NCBI RefSeq assembly: GCF_000524195.1 | Contig: NW_020170416.1 | Span: 627,362 to 691,361 of the forward strand | Direction of reading: 5' to 3' | Source of the DNA: Echinococcus granulosus | Taxonomy: Eukaryota; Platyhelminthes; Cestoda; Cyclophyllidea; Taeniidae | Length of the DNA stretch: 64,000 nt | In this document: piece by piece, positions 1 to 13,800 of the stretch | How the letters are laid out: each line of letters opens with the position of its first letter | Numbering within the stretch: the first letter of the stretch is position 1 | The notes under the pieces: generated by a model | Databases searched by the model: none | What the model saw: the letters and a program-made list of their open reading frames with translations, nothing else | What the model was told of the DNA's origin: nothing | Translations under genes and position numbers: made by a program

Positions 1-2029
1 CACAAACAATGACATGAAGTTGGATACAAATGAGCGCAGGGCACTGCGTGAAACCCTGGAGAATAAAAAGGTAAATCAGCCAGACATTAGATAATTTCAA
101 GAAGAGCACAGAAGTCTGTATTTTATGTAATGCTAGGGAAGGAAATGTCATTAAAATTTATAGGAAGGTTAATATAAGCAAGTTTTACGAAAGAAATAAT
201 ATATTGAGCATTTCGTACGCCGAAGGGAATTAAGTAGTATCAACATCTTGAAGCACAACGCGTTGATTAATTGAAAGCTACAGGATTGATCGGCAAATTA
301 ATATGAACCAGTTTCCATCTCATCACTAATAGTAGGGACATCTTTTAAAACTTACCAAATCGCCGAAATGTTGAAGATGATGTACTAGGTAACGTGTTAC
401 TCTGGTGAGAAAAGGGATACTGAATTCCAAAACCAAAACAGCCCACCATATAGCCGAAAGGTACGTTTGCACCTATTTCTTTCCTCCTTCCCTTTCTGGT
501 CGTCATTTTAGATGAGTCTGATGCAGGAGATGTTCAACTTCCAAGAGGCCGAAATTGGGCATTCGTACGATCAATTCTCCAAGCTGTTGACCACCCGGGT
601 GGCGAGCAAGGAGGACATGGATCGGGCGTACATGCGTCTCATTCGACTGGAAAACTGCATCAAAAATGTCACCGAACGTCTGCATTCAATAGTGCGGAAG
701 TTAAAGCAAAGTGAGGAGGTGAAAAATAAACGCACTGAGCAGATGCAAAACCTACTGGAAAATTTAGTCTCGGTGAGTGGGACTGCTAATAATGCTCGAA
801 ATTTCCTTCATGGTGAAGTTTTAGCACGAAACTAAGGGAAGGGCCTCCTCTGTGGGTTGCGTGATACCCAGTTTTGTACGGTTGCTTCAAATGACGTCTG
901 GTACAACTTCTTCCAGTTTATGTGACGCCCTGTGCTGTATGTGTCTGGATATAGGTTCGCGCTGGTCGGTGGTTTATTCCTATTACCAATCATTTAATTA
1001 TCGAGATTATTTAGTTTGGGATGTAGATTTGCAGTGCTCAGGAGTCGCTGGACCAGTGACCCTCTCACGACACAAAGACTGATTTTGAGAGGCCAGACGC
1101 CAGCTCACTTGATTATTGCGGTAATTACCACTCAAACTGCCCATAAATCTAGACATAGTTAAATTTATTCTTAGTAATTATGAATTAGCCATACCAGAGG
1201 TGGGTTGTATCTGATCAATACAAGTTCATCCACCCATTAATTTACCATTCTTGTATTCATCCATCCATCTGTCCATCTATTTATCAATTCTGCATCCATT
1301 CATCCATCCATCCTATATCCATCATCCAACCCATTCCTCCGTCCATCCATCCATCCATCCTGTATCCATCTTTCCTTTTACCTTTCCATTCACCCCTATC
1401 CATCTCCATCAGTCCGTTGTTAGTTTATTGGGTGTCTAGGGCCTCCCAGAAAGCAATTTCTCCCAGTCGCTTGGGCTAAGTTCTGTCGAATTCTTCTTTT
1501 ATCCGGACTTCTTACCTCTCTCACTTCTTCCGAATGGCTAAGTATTGTTGTATTAGTAGTCTTATCGTATAAATGCACCCATTCTTTCCTGCTAATTGCA
1601 AGATTTTGCATCCTGAGGTAAGAGCAATACCCTTTAAGCATGTAGAGAATTTTGATGAATGAAGTTTGGTAGTGTATGTACTTAGAGGTGCAACTGATAG
1701 ACACAAGGAAAGTCCTCTCATTATCAGTAGGGCTAAAGTTTATATAACATTCCAAAAAATTGTCTCATTCTTCCCTCCACCCCCCTGTGGACTGTTTTAA
1801 GGCTATTCATGCACCACCACCGCCACCACTGTCAGCAAAACCAAGCTTTGACCACCAGAGCAGTGTGGATGCTACTGAAATGTCCTCAGTAGCGCCTACA
1901 CCAATGGAAGGGGTTAGGAAGAGACCCGACAGGAACCTCTCATTCAAAGGCCTGACGAAATTTGTGAGTCTTGCTATTACAAAGGCTAGATATTTTGGAA
2001 GTTCACGAGGCGCTAGGAGGCAGAAATAA
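1..2029 (+). CDS. Coiled-coil, proline-rich protein, 3' part (unrecognised)
   Basis: Three exons join in one frame: 1-70 (open at the window edge, donor GTAAAT), 512-772 (acceptor TTTTAG, donor GTGAGT) and 1802 onward (acceptor TTTTAAG). All junctions are phase 0. Exon 2 encodes 87 residues rich in Glu, Lys, Leu and Arg with heptad-like spacing, as expected for a coiled coil. Exon 3 opens with a run of five prolines and ends in a basic Ser/Lys/Arg segment. Two 3' ends are possible. Reading through gives a stop at 2027-2029, overlapped by an AATAAA at 2025-2030. Alternatively a good donor (GTGAGT) follows position 1963, which would mean further exons that I could not find. I do not recognise the family. 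A cytoskeletal or scaffolding role would only be a guess from composition. The start of the gene lies outside the window. Confidence 0.55.
1247..1412. repeat. Imperfect (CATC)n microsatellite
   Basis: Tetranucleotide CATC/ATCC units recur with interruptions across about 160 bp, inside the intron between the second and third exons of the coiled-coil gene. The open frame seen here, rich in His, Pro and Ser, is a by-product of the repeat. Confidence 0.85.
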
Positions 2030-2030
2030 A
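2025..2030 (+). promoter_or_regulatory. Candidate polyadenylation signal AATAAA
   Basis: An AATAAA hexamer overlaps the in-frame TAA stop of the coiled-coil gene's read-through 3' end. If it is used, the 3' UTR would be very short. Not proven. Confidence 0.35.
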
Positions 2031-5000
2031 AGCAAGACTTTGTAATTTCTTATTTTTAAACTAGTGGGAAAATTTTAGGTTCAATTTGCTCACTTTGATT
2101 ATATTCAAACAGTTCGCCTCATGTTAATTTTGGGGTTTTTCAGCAAATTTTGCTCTTCTTTTTTAAGGGCAGAAAGCGCGAAGAGTGAAATACTGCAGCA
2201 ATGACAAGTGTTGTGTTGGATTTGCACTAAAGGAGTCATTTTGTCGTCGTCTACCCACCCGCGGTTAAGTGTAGTATGTCAATCATTATTTATCCATGAA
2301 AATAGAGCCATTTATTCAATCGAATTTTGTAACACACTTGCATGCTCTTATGCAAATTTGATTTTTATGGCATCTTTCTCATCTTTGGGAAAAGTGACCG
2401 GATATTTTTGAAGACTTGGTTGTATTTCACTGTTGTGGAGCCTGACTTCTTCTTGATGACGTGGAGGGATTTGTGGCTCCAGTCAAAATTCCTGTTAAAG
2501 GTGCATAAAAAGGTTGGGTTGCTATCAACATGACTGACATGATTGGAACCGGTATCCTGCCAAAATGGAAATGGGGACTGCGGAGATTAAACTTCTCGAG
2601 CAGTTAAGTCTGTAACTTAAATTGAGTAGCCCACTGGCCTCTCTGAACCTGTAATAAAGGCACGCCTGCAGGTAAAGAAGATGCGTTCCTAAGGCTGGGG
2701 ATCATAGGCATGACCTTTCGGTAGTCTTGTCGGGTTGAAATCACCAAACCTGGCGACTGAGAGGCCACTGTGTTCAGATCGCAGGTAAAACAGTCGACAA
2801 GATAGCCTTCAAAAGATCCCTTGGACATTTTAAAATGTGTCCTTATAAGTTTTTAAACCCCTTTAGATGTGATTTTCTTCCCTCAACGTTAATGTGCGGA
2901 GTCGCAAGGAGGGATTTGCATACGTAGGACTCTGGCAATTAGCACAGGCTAAGGCAATTCATTCCCATTCAGTTAAAAAAAAAGAAGAAAAATTGGCTTA
3001 TTAAAAACGGACTTACCTGCCATGAACTTTTTACTTTAGAAACAAAGGTCGATATAAATTGACAGGTTGTCATGGCGTGGAGCAAATAGTCAGTTCAAGA
3101 AGGGAGAGAAAATTACTTAAAAATATAGTGGCCTCCTATAAATCCACCATAAAAATGGTGTTTTATTTATCAAAGATCTGTTGGAACTATAATATGATCT
3201 ACTGAAGGTCAATTGGCCTCCTATTGGTGCACCTCCACATCATCGCGACTGTCAGACCATGTCAAGGTGACACGATACCAAAAATAAAAATGCTGGAAGT
3301 GGCTTTTTAAAAGTAAAAATAGGTACTGCAAGACTAGCCACTCAATTGTCGACTTAGAAGAAAAGGTGAGAGTCCTCTTCACAGCAAGTAAAAAGGAGAA
3401 CTTGTGGCGCTGAAGCCGTGACCCGTATCAGTGGCGGTGTCAAGGGGGTATCGATGATCTAGGCCGGGCAGTCGGTATTATTGCCCTAATCAGCTAAAAG
3501 CCCACAGGACTGGGGCCTGGTGACGGAGAAGAGGCAAAGTTTCTTGGGAAAAAAGACGGTAATTTACTTGGAATTTACTGTTGATTCTTGATTTCAAAGG
3601 TGAATTAAATCTAATGTAAAAGAAAAAAAGGCGCCTGCGGATAAATTGGCGTGTTTTCCTTGATTAATTAAATGGAAGATCGGAGGAAATAGTGGATGCG
3701 CCACCTTGGTTGGGCGCGCCTGTCCGGCGATGCAGTTGTACAGGATGAAGTGTACATTCCTGAACACTTATTTATCATTCTGAGTGCTCAACCACATCCT
3801 TTGTACCTGCCTTCGTAGTAGAGGCACACATTGGCATACAGGGCTTCATCGACTGTCAATCACTGAAGCAATCATTGCGTGATAAGATAATATTCCAAGT
3901 AATATTGTCACATTAAAGAAACACCGTAGTGTCCTGAATTTTCCTGAAGTCGTAGGATATCCCTTCGGTATGGGAGAGGACTTCGTATTTACGCGCAGAG
4001 GGACAGGGAGGCCATGGATGTGATCGCAGGTCTGAAACATCAAGTCAGGGAATAAAGAAACATCTCAAAAGTCATGCCACCTAGCGGAAGTACAATCACT
4101 GGAGACTTAAGTGTACGAATAGTGAGACGAAGAGTTAAACAATCTATCAGAGCATTACATAACTGCTCTCTTTTTTTGGGAGACATTCTCGGCACTGCCC
4201 ATGGTCATCCGACCTCGTCGGCCATCACAATGTGGTCGGTGCCGAAAGGAAAAACACCCACGAGCCATCCGGGCCAGTCCTCGAATTTCTATGCAGCTGA
4301 GTTAAAAATTAACCGCAGTGTCACTGACCCCTCTCAGCGACTCCACAGAATCTAGGGTTTTCATCCAGTTCGGGAACAATATTGGCGGAAGGGGAATGTG
4401 CAGGCCATCTGGAATTCCCATCACCAGTCTTAGGAACAGTGGCCTAGAAGTGGAGCCATTGACCTAAGGATGAAGTTCAAAACAGTTATTGCGGAGAGAG
4501 TATTTTGCTTCTTTTTCCCTCTTGTCACTGTGTGTTTACTTCAGTCCTGTCCAGACATATCTACCTGGGATCTATCCAGCTAGTAAATGGGTGGAGGAGA
4601 TATCACTGATTTACCTAAGCGACACCTGAATACAGGTACCGTAGACAGCTCTGTAGCGAATTTTGCCAGACGACTAGTGTCGCCCCATTTGTTAATACTA
4701 TTTCTGCAGAACAGTAGACTGCGAAAGACGTCATTTCCAACCCAGCCGTAGGAGTCTTCACAGATTCTCTCCTCAGTGGCAGGTGCTCTTCCTCTGGGTT
4801 TAATAGCCAGGAAGAAAAATTAGGGTAGCCATCCTCTACGATGGATTTTGCTTTTCTTTGTCACAAATAGAGCTACTCAAATATTCTCTGAATTTTTACA
4901 AAGTCACGGTAGTATGGAGGAAGAGTTAAGGCCAGTGGCATGCCTCGGAGACCATGGATCAAGGTGAAGTAACATCTGTGGAGACACAAAACGCATTCCT

Positions 5001-6465
5001 TCTGCCTTTAGCCGTTGACAAAGTTTTTCCAAAATGCAAGGATAAACAACAACCACCCGATCGTAACACGTAAATCATGCCCTACGATGAGGAGTCCTTT
5101 GTGCAGCTCCATTTTTGACTTGACAAGTAATTTGCCATTCTCCGTAATCCTTTCTGAACCAGAGTTGAAGCAGATCGGCAACTCTTGTACTTAATGTGTT
5201 TGTGCTTCTGGCAGCTGGCACAAAATTACGTAAAGCAGTGTGAATGAAGTGAATGTGGGCTCGGGATTCCCAGTGGAACTTCAACAGTGGCATGCCCTAT
5301 CACAGCATGCTGGACACCCAGGCTATTCAGATAAGAACCGGCACTTGAAGACTGCTAAGTGAGTTAATATCATCGTCTTTCAGGGACAAGTGTATTTTTC
5401 ATCATTAGTTTCTACAAGCCTTAAAACCCAATTTACTACAGCAGCGCCCAAGCTACCCCATAGCGGAGGTAATACGGCAAAGCCAACCTGTTACCCACCT
5501 GTGTAACAACTAGTGACATGATCATGCCATCAGCATGAAGACCCACTTACGGGTGACAGCAAAGCCGGTGTAGGTGAACTTTACCACTCTAATAATCATT
5601 TTACCACCAAACGCTCCTTTCTTGTAAGGCGTTTGATTAGGGCGCCGACTGCTTCACTTAAACCGCACCTCCACCTCTGACATCATGTGTTGCTGTCGCC
5701 GGCAACGACATCTACTACCTGCAACTATAGGTGCTCCTTTTCACTCCTCTCTTTCCCTTTGCTAGCTGATTTCTCCACTCCTGTATCCGCGGTCTTTCAC
5801 TTGACAGGTTGATTGTTTAACCAATGTACTAAAATGCCGCCGAGGGGTGGAGGCTTGAGCACAAACCACTCACTTCGTTTGCTGTCGCGTAAACACTTGA
5901 TCTCTTCTAATAGAGACTTGTCATTTAACTTCTCATCCAAAATTAGCCTTGTTTCATAATCAAGTACCCAAGTTAATGTTTAGGTAGAAGTCAGTTGGCA
6001 CTGACTGCATTCCAGAAGGAGAATACAGCGCCCAAATCGTCCGTAAGGTACTGTGAGCAGACAGAGTTGATGGTTCAGGTGAATGGAAGATGAAAGCAAA
6101 GAAAGATGTGAGGGAAGCATAGCTCTCTTATTGTTGTTTAGCGCACTCAGAACCTTCATTGTTTGCGTCTGCTCTGGTCACTTTGTCGACGAAAGAATGG
6201 AATTGAGTGGTCTAGAAAAGCAACGGCATCATCAAGGTTTCAACTGTCGGTGCTCTCATACCTCGAATAAACATAATACCTCCTTTTCTGGTGGTAAAAT
6301 GCTTCACAGAATGTTTGGCGCCCTTAGCGTCAGTGGTAATGGTCAGCTCTTCCGTTGAGATGGTGGCAATCTAGTCTGACATCTTTGGTAAATATTTTAC
6401 AGAAAAAAGACAAAAAATGGACAAAAAAGGTGAATAATTATTGCTACTTTTTTGCGTCTTAATTT
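2031..6465. other. Intergenic or intronic DNA, no supported gene
   Basis: About 4.4 kb. The open frames here are short, mostly begin without ATG, and lack paired splice signals or recognisable domains. If the donor after 1963 is used, missing downstream exons of the coiled-coil gene could be here, but I cannot place any. Confidence 0.6.
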
Positions 6466-6565
6466 NNNNNNNNNNNNNNNNNNNNNNNNNNNNNNNNNNN
6501 NNNNNNNNNNNNNNNNNNNNNNNNNNNNNNNNNNNNNNNNNNNNNNNNNNNNNNNNNNNNNNNNN
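6466..6565. other. Assembly gap of 100 N
   Basis: Exactly 100 unknown bases, the usual placeholder for a scaffold gap of unknown size. Five-prime exons of the zinc-finger gene could be lost here. Confidence 0.99.
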
Positions 6566-7638
6566 CGACACTCCCAAGAAGGAAAGGTGGTCTTGACGCG
6601 GGAGATACGTCAAGATCATCCCACCCGGCTTTACTTCACTAACTGGCCTGGAGAACCCAGATAATTAAGTTTTTTTTCAGCGAAGAGGTATGGCAATGTG
6701 CCTACCCTTCCCTTTTTCAAGAGCACTTCACACAGTCCTCCCTTCACCTTTTCTGTCTTAGTGAAACTCCATCTGCGCCGTCGCTGATTGGTGCATTCAA
6801 AGGCGGTGCGCGTCTACGGCGCGCTGTTGTCGTTTTCCACTCACACAAGCCTATTTGTACGTCGAGACAGAATTCACCACCACCATAGGCACGAACGCTG
6901 GTTACACAGTGGCAATAGCAACCAGTTTGTCATTGTCGCACTCTCGCCCTCTCTCCAGCTCTGTATATCTCACTTTTGACGTCTGTCACAGCTCCTGCCA
7001 CCTGCGCCACCAATTTTTGCCGTGGTAAGTGTGGTTTTCTCGCACCTTGGCAGTTCTTTATTCCTGCCAAAATGTGTTTTCATCAAAATAAATTGTAAGG
7101 AGGTACCGACACCATCTCCTTGTTATTAGAAATTATACTGACAGGTTGTCACAGAAGCCTTGATGGATTTTGTGGCCCTTCCTTCAACACGAAGGTGTCC
7201 GACTTTTGATCATGACTGAGACTATGCTTACCTGATTACTCCAGAAGGTTTCGTTTCTACCTCTCGGGCGGTCAAATTTCCTGAGGCCACTTCGAATGCT
7301 TACTCTCAGTCAAATTTGTTGCTTGAGAGAACGAGAGCCTTAGTGTGGGTTCAAAAACAAAGTTTTGCCATTTTAAAATATTTTTTGAATAAGGTTTGTC
7401 GGAATTAGTACGCCTCTAGCATTGATTGAGGAGTGAAGAGCGGGATGGGTGTCAGGTCTTCGACAAAGCAGCAGTGACTGAAATGAATTGGATTGCTTTT
7501 AGGTACTCGCCTTAACCCTATTACCACCGAATGACAAGAATACGTGCCTAGTTTTGGAGAGAAAATTCTCCGTACCCCCAATTTTGCCTCTTTTCTCTAA
7601 CTCCAACCTCACCATTCTCTGTCCCTTTACGGTTGTAG
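6566..7638. other. Sequence upstream of the zinc-finger exons, nothing assigned
   Basis: No Cys-X2-Cys...His-X3-His pattern and no convincing coding exon were seen. The first zinc-finger exon is preceded by an acceptor, so an untranslated or short coding first exon may be here or in the gap. Confidence 0.5.
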
Positions 7639-8992
7639 ACATGAAGTCGTTCCACTGTACCGAATGTGGCCGATTATTTTCACGGAAAAGGAATCTTCCA
7701 GTCCACGTGGACTCAGTTCACAAGGGTAAACCACACAAAAAATATTTTTTTCTTATTCATTTAAAGCTGCGGTAAACTGTCATGCCAGTTGTCAGACGGT
7801 TGTCATATCGATTCTTCAAAGTGAAGTTATACCGGCGATACAAGGTGGGGGTAGGGGGGAGATTACGGGTTGCTTGCATTGTCGTGAGTATTCTTCTTCT
7901 TCTTCACCTTCAGGCAAGAAGCCGTTTGCATGTGATAGATGTGGCAAGTTTTTCACACAAAAAAGCAATCTGAAGAGCCATTTGAAGGCGGTTCACGAGA
8001 GTAAGTCTCCTGCTGCTTGCCAATCAAAGTTGTTTAAAGCCCTGAGCCGCTAAGACCCCTCCCAAGACCCCAACTGTCGCTTCTATAGTGCTCTCATGAA
8101 AATCAAAAGGCTAGTAGATTTCTCATGCATTTACAATAGCGTTGAGGGTCGTTCATGACAGGAGGTAATCACCACCTTCTGTTTAGGGGTAGTAGCTCCC
8201 TCCACCTAATTTTCCGACCAAGCGGAATCACATCACGCTGCCTTTAAAGCACAATTCGATGACACCCTAAAGTAACTTTTTTTAGAGGTAAAGTTTCTCT
8301 TGTTTTCCTTCTTCAAAACAGTAAAAAATATCCCCAACATTTCTCTTGCAGACATGAAACCGTTTTTCTGTAGTGAATGTGGCAAGTCCTTCTCCCGGAA
8401 GCCGCATTTGGTCACCCACCTGGAATCCGTGCATATGGGTAAAGTGAAAACTGTCCTTAAATCTCCCAATCGAACTGAATGCCTTTACTTTTTGCCCTTT
8501 TGCATGCTTTGTTTTAGAAGGCATTCTCAAGCAACTTTAGAATTTGATCTTATACGTAGAAGGAGCAGAAGTGAATCCCCCTCCTCTCTTTCCATCTTTG
8601 AAATGACTGAGGTAGAAAATGCATCGTTCCCTTTTTTTATCCAGCAAATATTGACTTCATTGTTTCAGGCAAGAAGCCATTCGCTTGTGAGATATGCTGC
8701 AAGACATTCACACAGAAGAGCAACTTAAGGAGCCATCTTAAGGCGATTCATGAGAGTAGGTTATCAACTCCCCAAGTTTCCTCCCCTTCCCTTTTCTCCT
8801 ACTAATTTACCCTCTCTCTGTCCCTCCCTCCTAGTAAATCGACGAGGCAGTCCTGCGAACGCTGATTCTGTGTCACCAACTGAAGTGGAGAAACCCCCCT
8901 TGATTGCATCGAAACGAGAAAGAGTAGATCAAAGGCCAGCCCTTGTAGCTAAGCAGGATCAAGCCCCACAAGGCGACACCCAGAAGGCATAA
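7639..8992 (+). CDS. C2H2 zinc-finger protein, four fingers, one per exon
   Basis: Five exons: 7639-7725, 7914-8000, 8352-8438, 8669-8755 and 8835-8992 (stop TAA 8990-8992). Each of the first four is exactly 87 nt, enters and leaves in phase 1, and holds one complete finger: C-X2-C, phenylalanine, leucine, then H-X4-H. Fingers 1 and 3 carry CTECGR/CSECGK-type knuckles with an FSRK core. Fingers 2 and 4 share KKPFAC, an FTQKSNL core and HLKA-V/I-HE. The last exon encodes a hydrophilic tail rich in Ser, Pro, Lys and Gln. The first in-frame ATG is 7641, giving about 167 residues, but the acceptor before 7639 implies an upstream exon. Linkers differ from the usual TGEKP. The product is probably a nuclear nucleic-acid-binding protein; its target is unknown. 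Finger 4 has cysteine in place of the usual glycine after the second zinc cysteine. Confidence 0.85.
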
Positions 8993-10830
8993 CCCTTGTG
9001 ACATTGGGGGCGACTTGGAGTGGAGGAAGCACAAAGCTATTTTACCATCATCACCAGGAAAAAGAATATTACTTAAAATTTTATGAACTTAATCTTTTAA
9101 GGCTATTCGAGAGAACACAGTATTTCTCATGAAATACATAAAGCAAGGTTATCATCCACTGATGCGCTTAACATATTGGTGTCATTGGTAAACTAAGTAC
9201 AACATTGGCAACAATGCATTTGAATCTGGAGTAAGAAGATCACGTTTTTGGCGATTTGACTTAGTAAAAAGAACTTTTGAAACTCAATTGTGTTATATTT
9301 TAATAAACAATTTTGTAGAGAAGTTTTTATGGTGCAATGATAAAGACGGTGAGCGACATGGTTGGAGTAGATGGTTTGAATTAGCCAATCAGGGGGCGAC
9401 TTGGAGCGGCTGTGTGAACGAAAACAGCTTCCTCGGTATGAATATCTCTAACTGTCTTGACATCTATTCACCATTTTTATGACACTCCTCTCAGCGATGA
9501 CAAGTGTACGACTCCCTAGACTTCGTCTTCATCCCTGTCGCATGGAAATACTGGTCTTGCGGCCCTTCTGTGGGCCTTTAATACTAACGCGTTCGTTAAG
9601 GCCTTGACAAAATTGGATGGATCGGTTTAACACTGGAAAATGACCTCTTTTAGGGCTGCCCAGGCCCATGGTGACCGAAGAATCTGCGGAACTACTTCAT
9701 TAATGCCTTGTTTAAGTCATTGTCGAAAGGCGAAGTTAGTTTTCCCTTAGAAGGAAGTCGATTTGGTTTCATCATCTTATTTAGGAAATAGAGCTAACAG
9801 CTCCTCGGGACATATGCATACAGGCTACATCTTAAGGTGGATTTCCCCGTCAGATATTAGTGCCGCTGTGGTAGACATTTGCTCAGGTGACGTAGTTACC
9901 CACGTGGGTTTTACCGGTCCCCATAAGTTTACAGGTGCCTTGCCAGTGGGTAGAGTCTTCCGACTTTTCTGACTGCTGATACCAGGCACGGCGAAATTCT
10001 ACATTTGGGTTTAGCCAAATTTACAGGAACGTACGAGGTCAAAAACCATTTTGACGCAGCGGGTTATTTGGTTGTTGCTTGTTTTCACAGCCGTGGGGGG
10101 ACCTGGAACTTAAAACTTCAAAGCGGTTGGTACATGCAGTAACATTGTAGGAGTCTAGGAGCAATTGTGTCTAGGGCTATTGTTGACCTTTGTAGGGGGG
10201 TGCATACATTCTATAAGCCCACAGAAACGGCTGTGAATAGGAGCTTGTACCACGGTAACAGTAAAGCGGGCATATCGCACAGCCAAGTGCAGACAAGTAA
10301 TTTAAACCAACCAATAGTGATGAGGGAAGTCGGATTTCTAAGTTTCGACATGTGCGCGTAGTGGGATTTTGCAGTTCCGCCTATCGAATCAATATCGAGA
10401 CAAACTGAGTCCAGTACGAAAGTGCTCGATTGTAAGATAAGGCATTATTACACTGTATCTGATTAATATCGACATCTGCAAACATGTTCCAAATTTAATC
10501 CCATTAGCAGTAGGCAGTCTCACCCAAAACAGTTCAACGAAGGGCAATGATGGAGCAAAACCTCAGTGCAACTTATTAGCCTTTCCACCCATCTCGAACA
10601 CTTATTTGTATCTAGGCAAACATTTTTAAGTTGGCTACTTGACCATAAATTCTTTGACCTGATCTTGATGGCCAGAATCGTACAGAAACCTAAATTGCAC
10701 AATTGTACACAATGCACTTGTTTTTGTGGCTTTTAGCCTACAAAAATAACATACTTTTTTATTAATAATTTGAAGACGATTTGTACATTTCCCCCCGTTA
10801 TAATTTTGTTTTAGCAATCCATCATGATAC
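8993..10830. other. Intergenic, 3' flank of the zinc-finger gene
   Basis: Short AT-rich to mixed sequence with an AATAAA at 9302-9307, which could serve the zinc-finger transcript. No coding exon, RNA gene or repeat was recognised. Confidence 0.6.
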
Positions 10831-13800
10831 ATGGTCAACTGTGATCTAGTAGGTGACACCTTCGGTTCGGTGTACGTAAGTGCTCTGAGAATGTGTGCGT
10901 TCACCCTTTGTATATTATGGGCCCTTTTCTGTAACGTCGAATTTGCACATACTTTCGGACGGAATGTGCGTGCAAAGTTATTACTTATTACAGCTGAATA
11001 CATTCCATTGAGCATTTTTGAATCCCCAGAAGCCAACTTTACTGCATTCCAAACGTTGATGGACGAAGGATGCCTTATTCCGGACATTTCCGTCAAAAAC
11101 TTTACATCATCGGCAGGTATACACTCAGTTTTGTTATCCGGTGGTTTGTATCATGGTTCTCATAAAAACAAGTCTCTCGTGCCGGCGTGTGACAAGTTTC
11201 TCTTTTCGAAAATTTTGCCGCATTTTGAGCCACTATGGTTAACAAATCAGCGCCATGGAATGCGAAGCGCCTCCTTTTTCTGGCCCGATGACTACGTGGC
11301 TGTGAACAACTCTCGACCCTTCGTCACTGCTGGTATCAACCCAACCGCTCGTGGCGCCTATTTCGGTATCGATCGAATTCACCAATGGCTTGTCAATCCA
11401 TTTATCACCTTCATGAGCATATTCATCCCTTCCCCATTTCACGAAAAGGATACGAACTTCTTTTCCAGCTATGTTGGGTACGCTGACGCATTCCTCTCTT
11501 CTCTTCTCTCACACATCAGAAACTCGCCTAAATTGAGCTCTTCTGTCAGCATTTTGTTTATTGGTGGTACGGCTGCTGTTGATGCCAAGTCTTCCAATGA
11601 AGTTGTGTCCATTCGAAAGTACTTTGGTTCCTGGCCGACCTCCGCCTTCGGCAATCACTTCAATCGTGGTAGATTTCTCGAATTCTGGCCCACTCCTGGT
11701 ACGTCAAAAGTTCCTATGTAATCCCAATGCTGTTCACACCCCTCTTAGGAGTAGTTTAATTTTAGACGAAGAAGACGAGACTCTCTTGAGACTGCTTACG
11801 GAGGAAAATGCTGACTTTTCTGTCTGCGGTACTGCGGACTTTCGAAGGCGATTTTCCAGGTTTAATATGGGACTATTGCCGCCATATTATCTCATCGCGA
11901 AACCGGGAAAAGTGCTCCAAAGTGAGTTTATTCCATCTCTTTTGCGTTTCTAATGTTTTTTACTGCTTTTAACTTAGCAAGCTCTAAAGTCTTGAATCGC
12001 TTAACTCATTACCTCGGGCTTGATGAGTCTCCGGTCGTTCTCATTCATGCAAAACATATGGGAAGAGAAGATGGCTATTTCGTCCTGCCTAAGCTACGCT
12101 TGTACGTGATGCGATTGCTGCTACCTCAACTTACTCTCAACATTCGGTGGCACTTTCAACTAAATCTGGTTCTTTAGGCTTCTATTTCACTTTGATTCCG
12201 CAATTTACTATCCGCCAGCCATTGATATGACAAATCTGTTCTCTTGATACAGTTAGATCATTTTCCATACACTAGTCCCTCTGCTTTCCCACTTTAAGTA
12301 GTTGGATTACAAAGCCCGCATCTTAGCTATTTTAACCAACTTGAAAAGAGCTGTCTTTACGGACAGAAACTATTGTCGCATTATGTCTTCTTGAGGAGTT
12401 TAAGAGTCATTTTAACATCCTAATTCGCGCAATTTACCGTTATAGCGGGAAATATCGATGATTTATTCATTTACCGTTGAGAGATAATGAATCCTTTTAT
12501 TTCACGTCCTTTTGGTTCAGGTCTATCCCATCTATTTTAGCCCCCAGATGCCACCATTGAGCTTTGTCCTTCTAATTACGGAAACACTGGGTTAATCAAT
12601 AATAAGAGTGAAGTGCTTTCCTTAGAATGTGTTTATTGTAGTTCTCTATCAACCTAAGAGTTTATAAATAAGCAAATATATTGCTTTTTTCTTTCTTTAT
12701 CACACACGTGCAACGTTCTGATCTTCCGGCCTGAGCTGAGCATCACAAAATTGTGTGGCACGTGTTCCCCATCTGTTGGCGATAAGTGCGGTGGCACGAA
12801 GAGCGTCTTCTGCGAAAGTCACTGATTAATTTTCAAACAATAAAATGGGCATGAAGTGGTGCTATTGGTCTGAACTTTATAGGAAAAGTAAATGGTGACA
12901 AATGGCTTACCGTCTTAGAGTAGTAGAAATCTGGTCTATTGTGGTGATCGATTGTCCTCTAAGATGCCTTATCGTCCAGATTTTAGAGAAGATGGTCATC
13001 TTTTGCATTTTTTTTACCACAGAATGGGGGAGGGATTCATTGTGCGTAGAGTGGTTTCTCATTTCTTCCATTTCGCTCGGAAGGAATTCTGCATCACCAC
13101 ACAAACCTACTGATTCCCTATCTGTGAATTTGCTTCTGGCAGCACCACCAGCGATTATTAAGTGTTTCAAATGCCAATCTCGACCCCTTTTTGCTATAGA
13201 ACAATCGGTTTGCCTTGTGTTTCACTTTTGTTTTGCTCATTTATTTTTTCACCATGGTTTTGGTAACTGCCGGTCCGGCTTCAAAAAACCAATCAAACAT
13301 CCTCCTTGACCGGCTTGACCAGATTTACCCTATCCGTATTATCAAAGGTCTGTGTGTGGAGGATAGTTTGTCGATTAGTCTAAGTTTGAGGTACACACGA
13401 TTGTTGAAGTATCGAAAGCACACATCTTTTCAGAACCAATGATCACTAAACCACCTTCATGGTCTTCAAAGTTGCATAGCATACCAAGGAGTTTTTCGAC
13501 TATCGAGTGGATTGTTGTCATCTTGTACGTTATCGCGGGAAGGCTTTTGACAGTCTTTCCACTGTCCTTAGACGTTGCTAGATACCACTTTCAGTCGATT
13601 TAAGCTGCTAACTGCTGGAGGGTCACCCCCTATGTGCCTTGTTGGCCCTCATCGCATATGCCTTTGTTAAACTGTTCAGCTGTCTAACTAGACGCGAATT
13701 TTGACTCTTTAAATATGGACTCTGCCGCATCAGTAACCTTGTCGCAGACTACCTTAAATGGCCCGGTTGCAAAGGTCAGTGCATTTTTCATCTCCTCTTT

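Noticed and set aside
12178..12247. Terminal ENPP exon encoding LLLFHFDSAIYYPPAIDMTNLFS
   Set aside because: In phase and with an acceptor, but it lacks the clear end-of-domain motif. The exon at 18145-18491 carries that motif (VYPLVCWVLRIPNP) in the same phase and continues to a membrane anchor, so it is the better main model.
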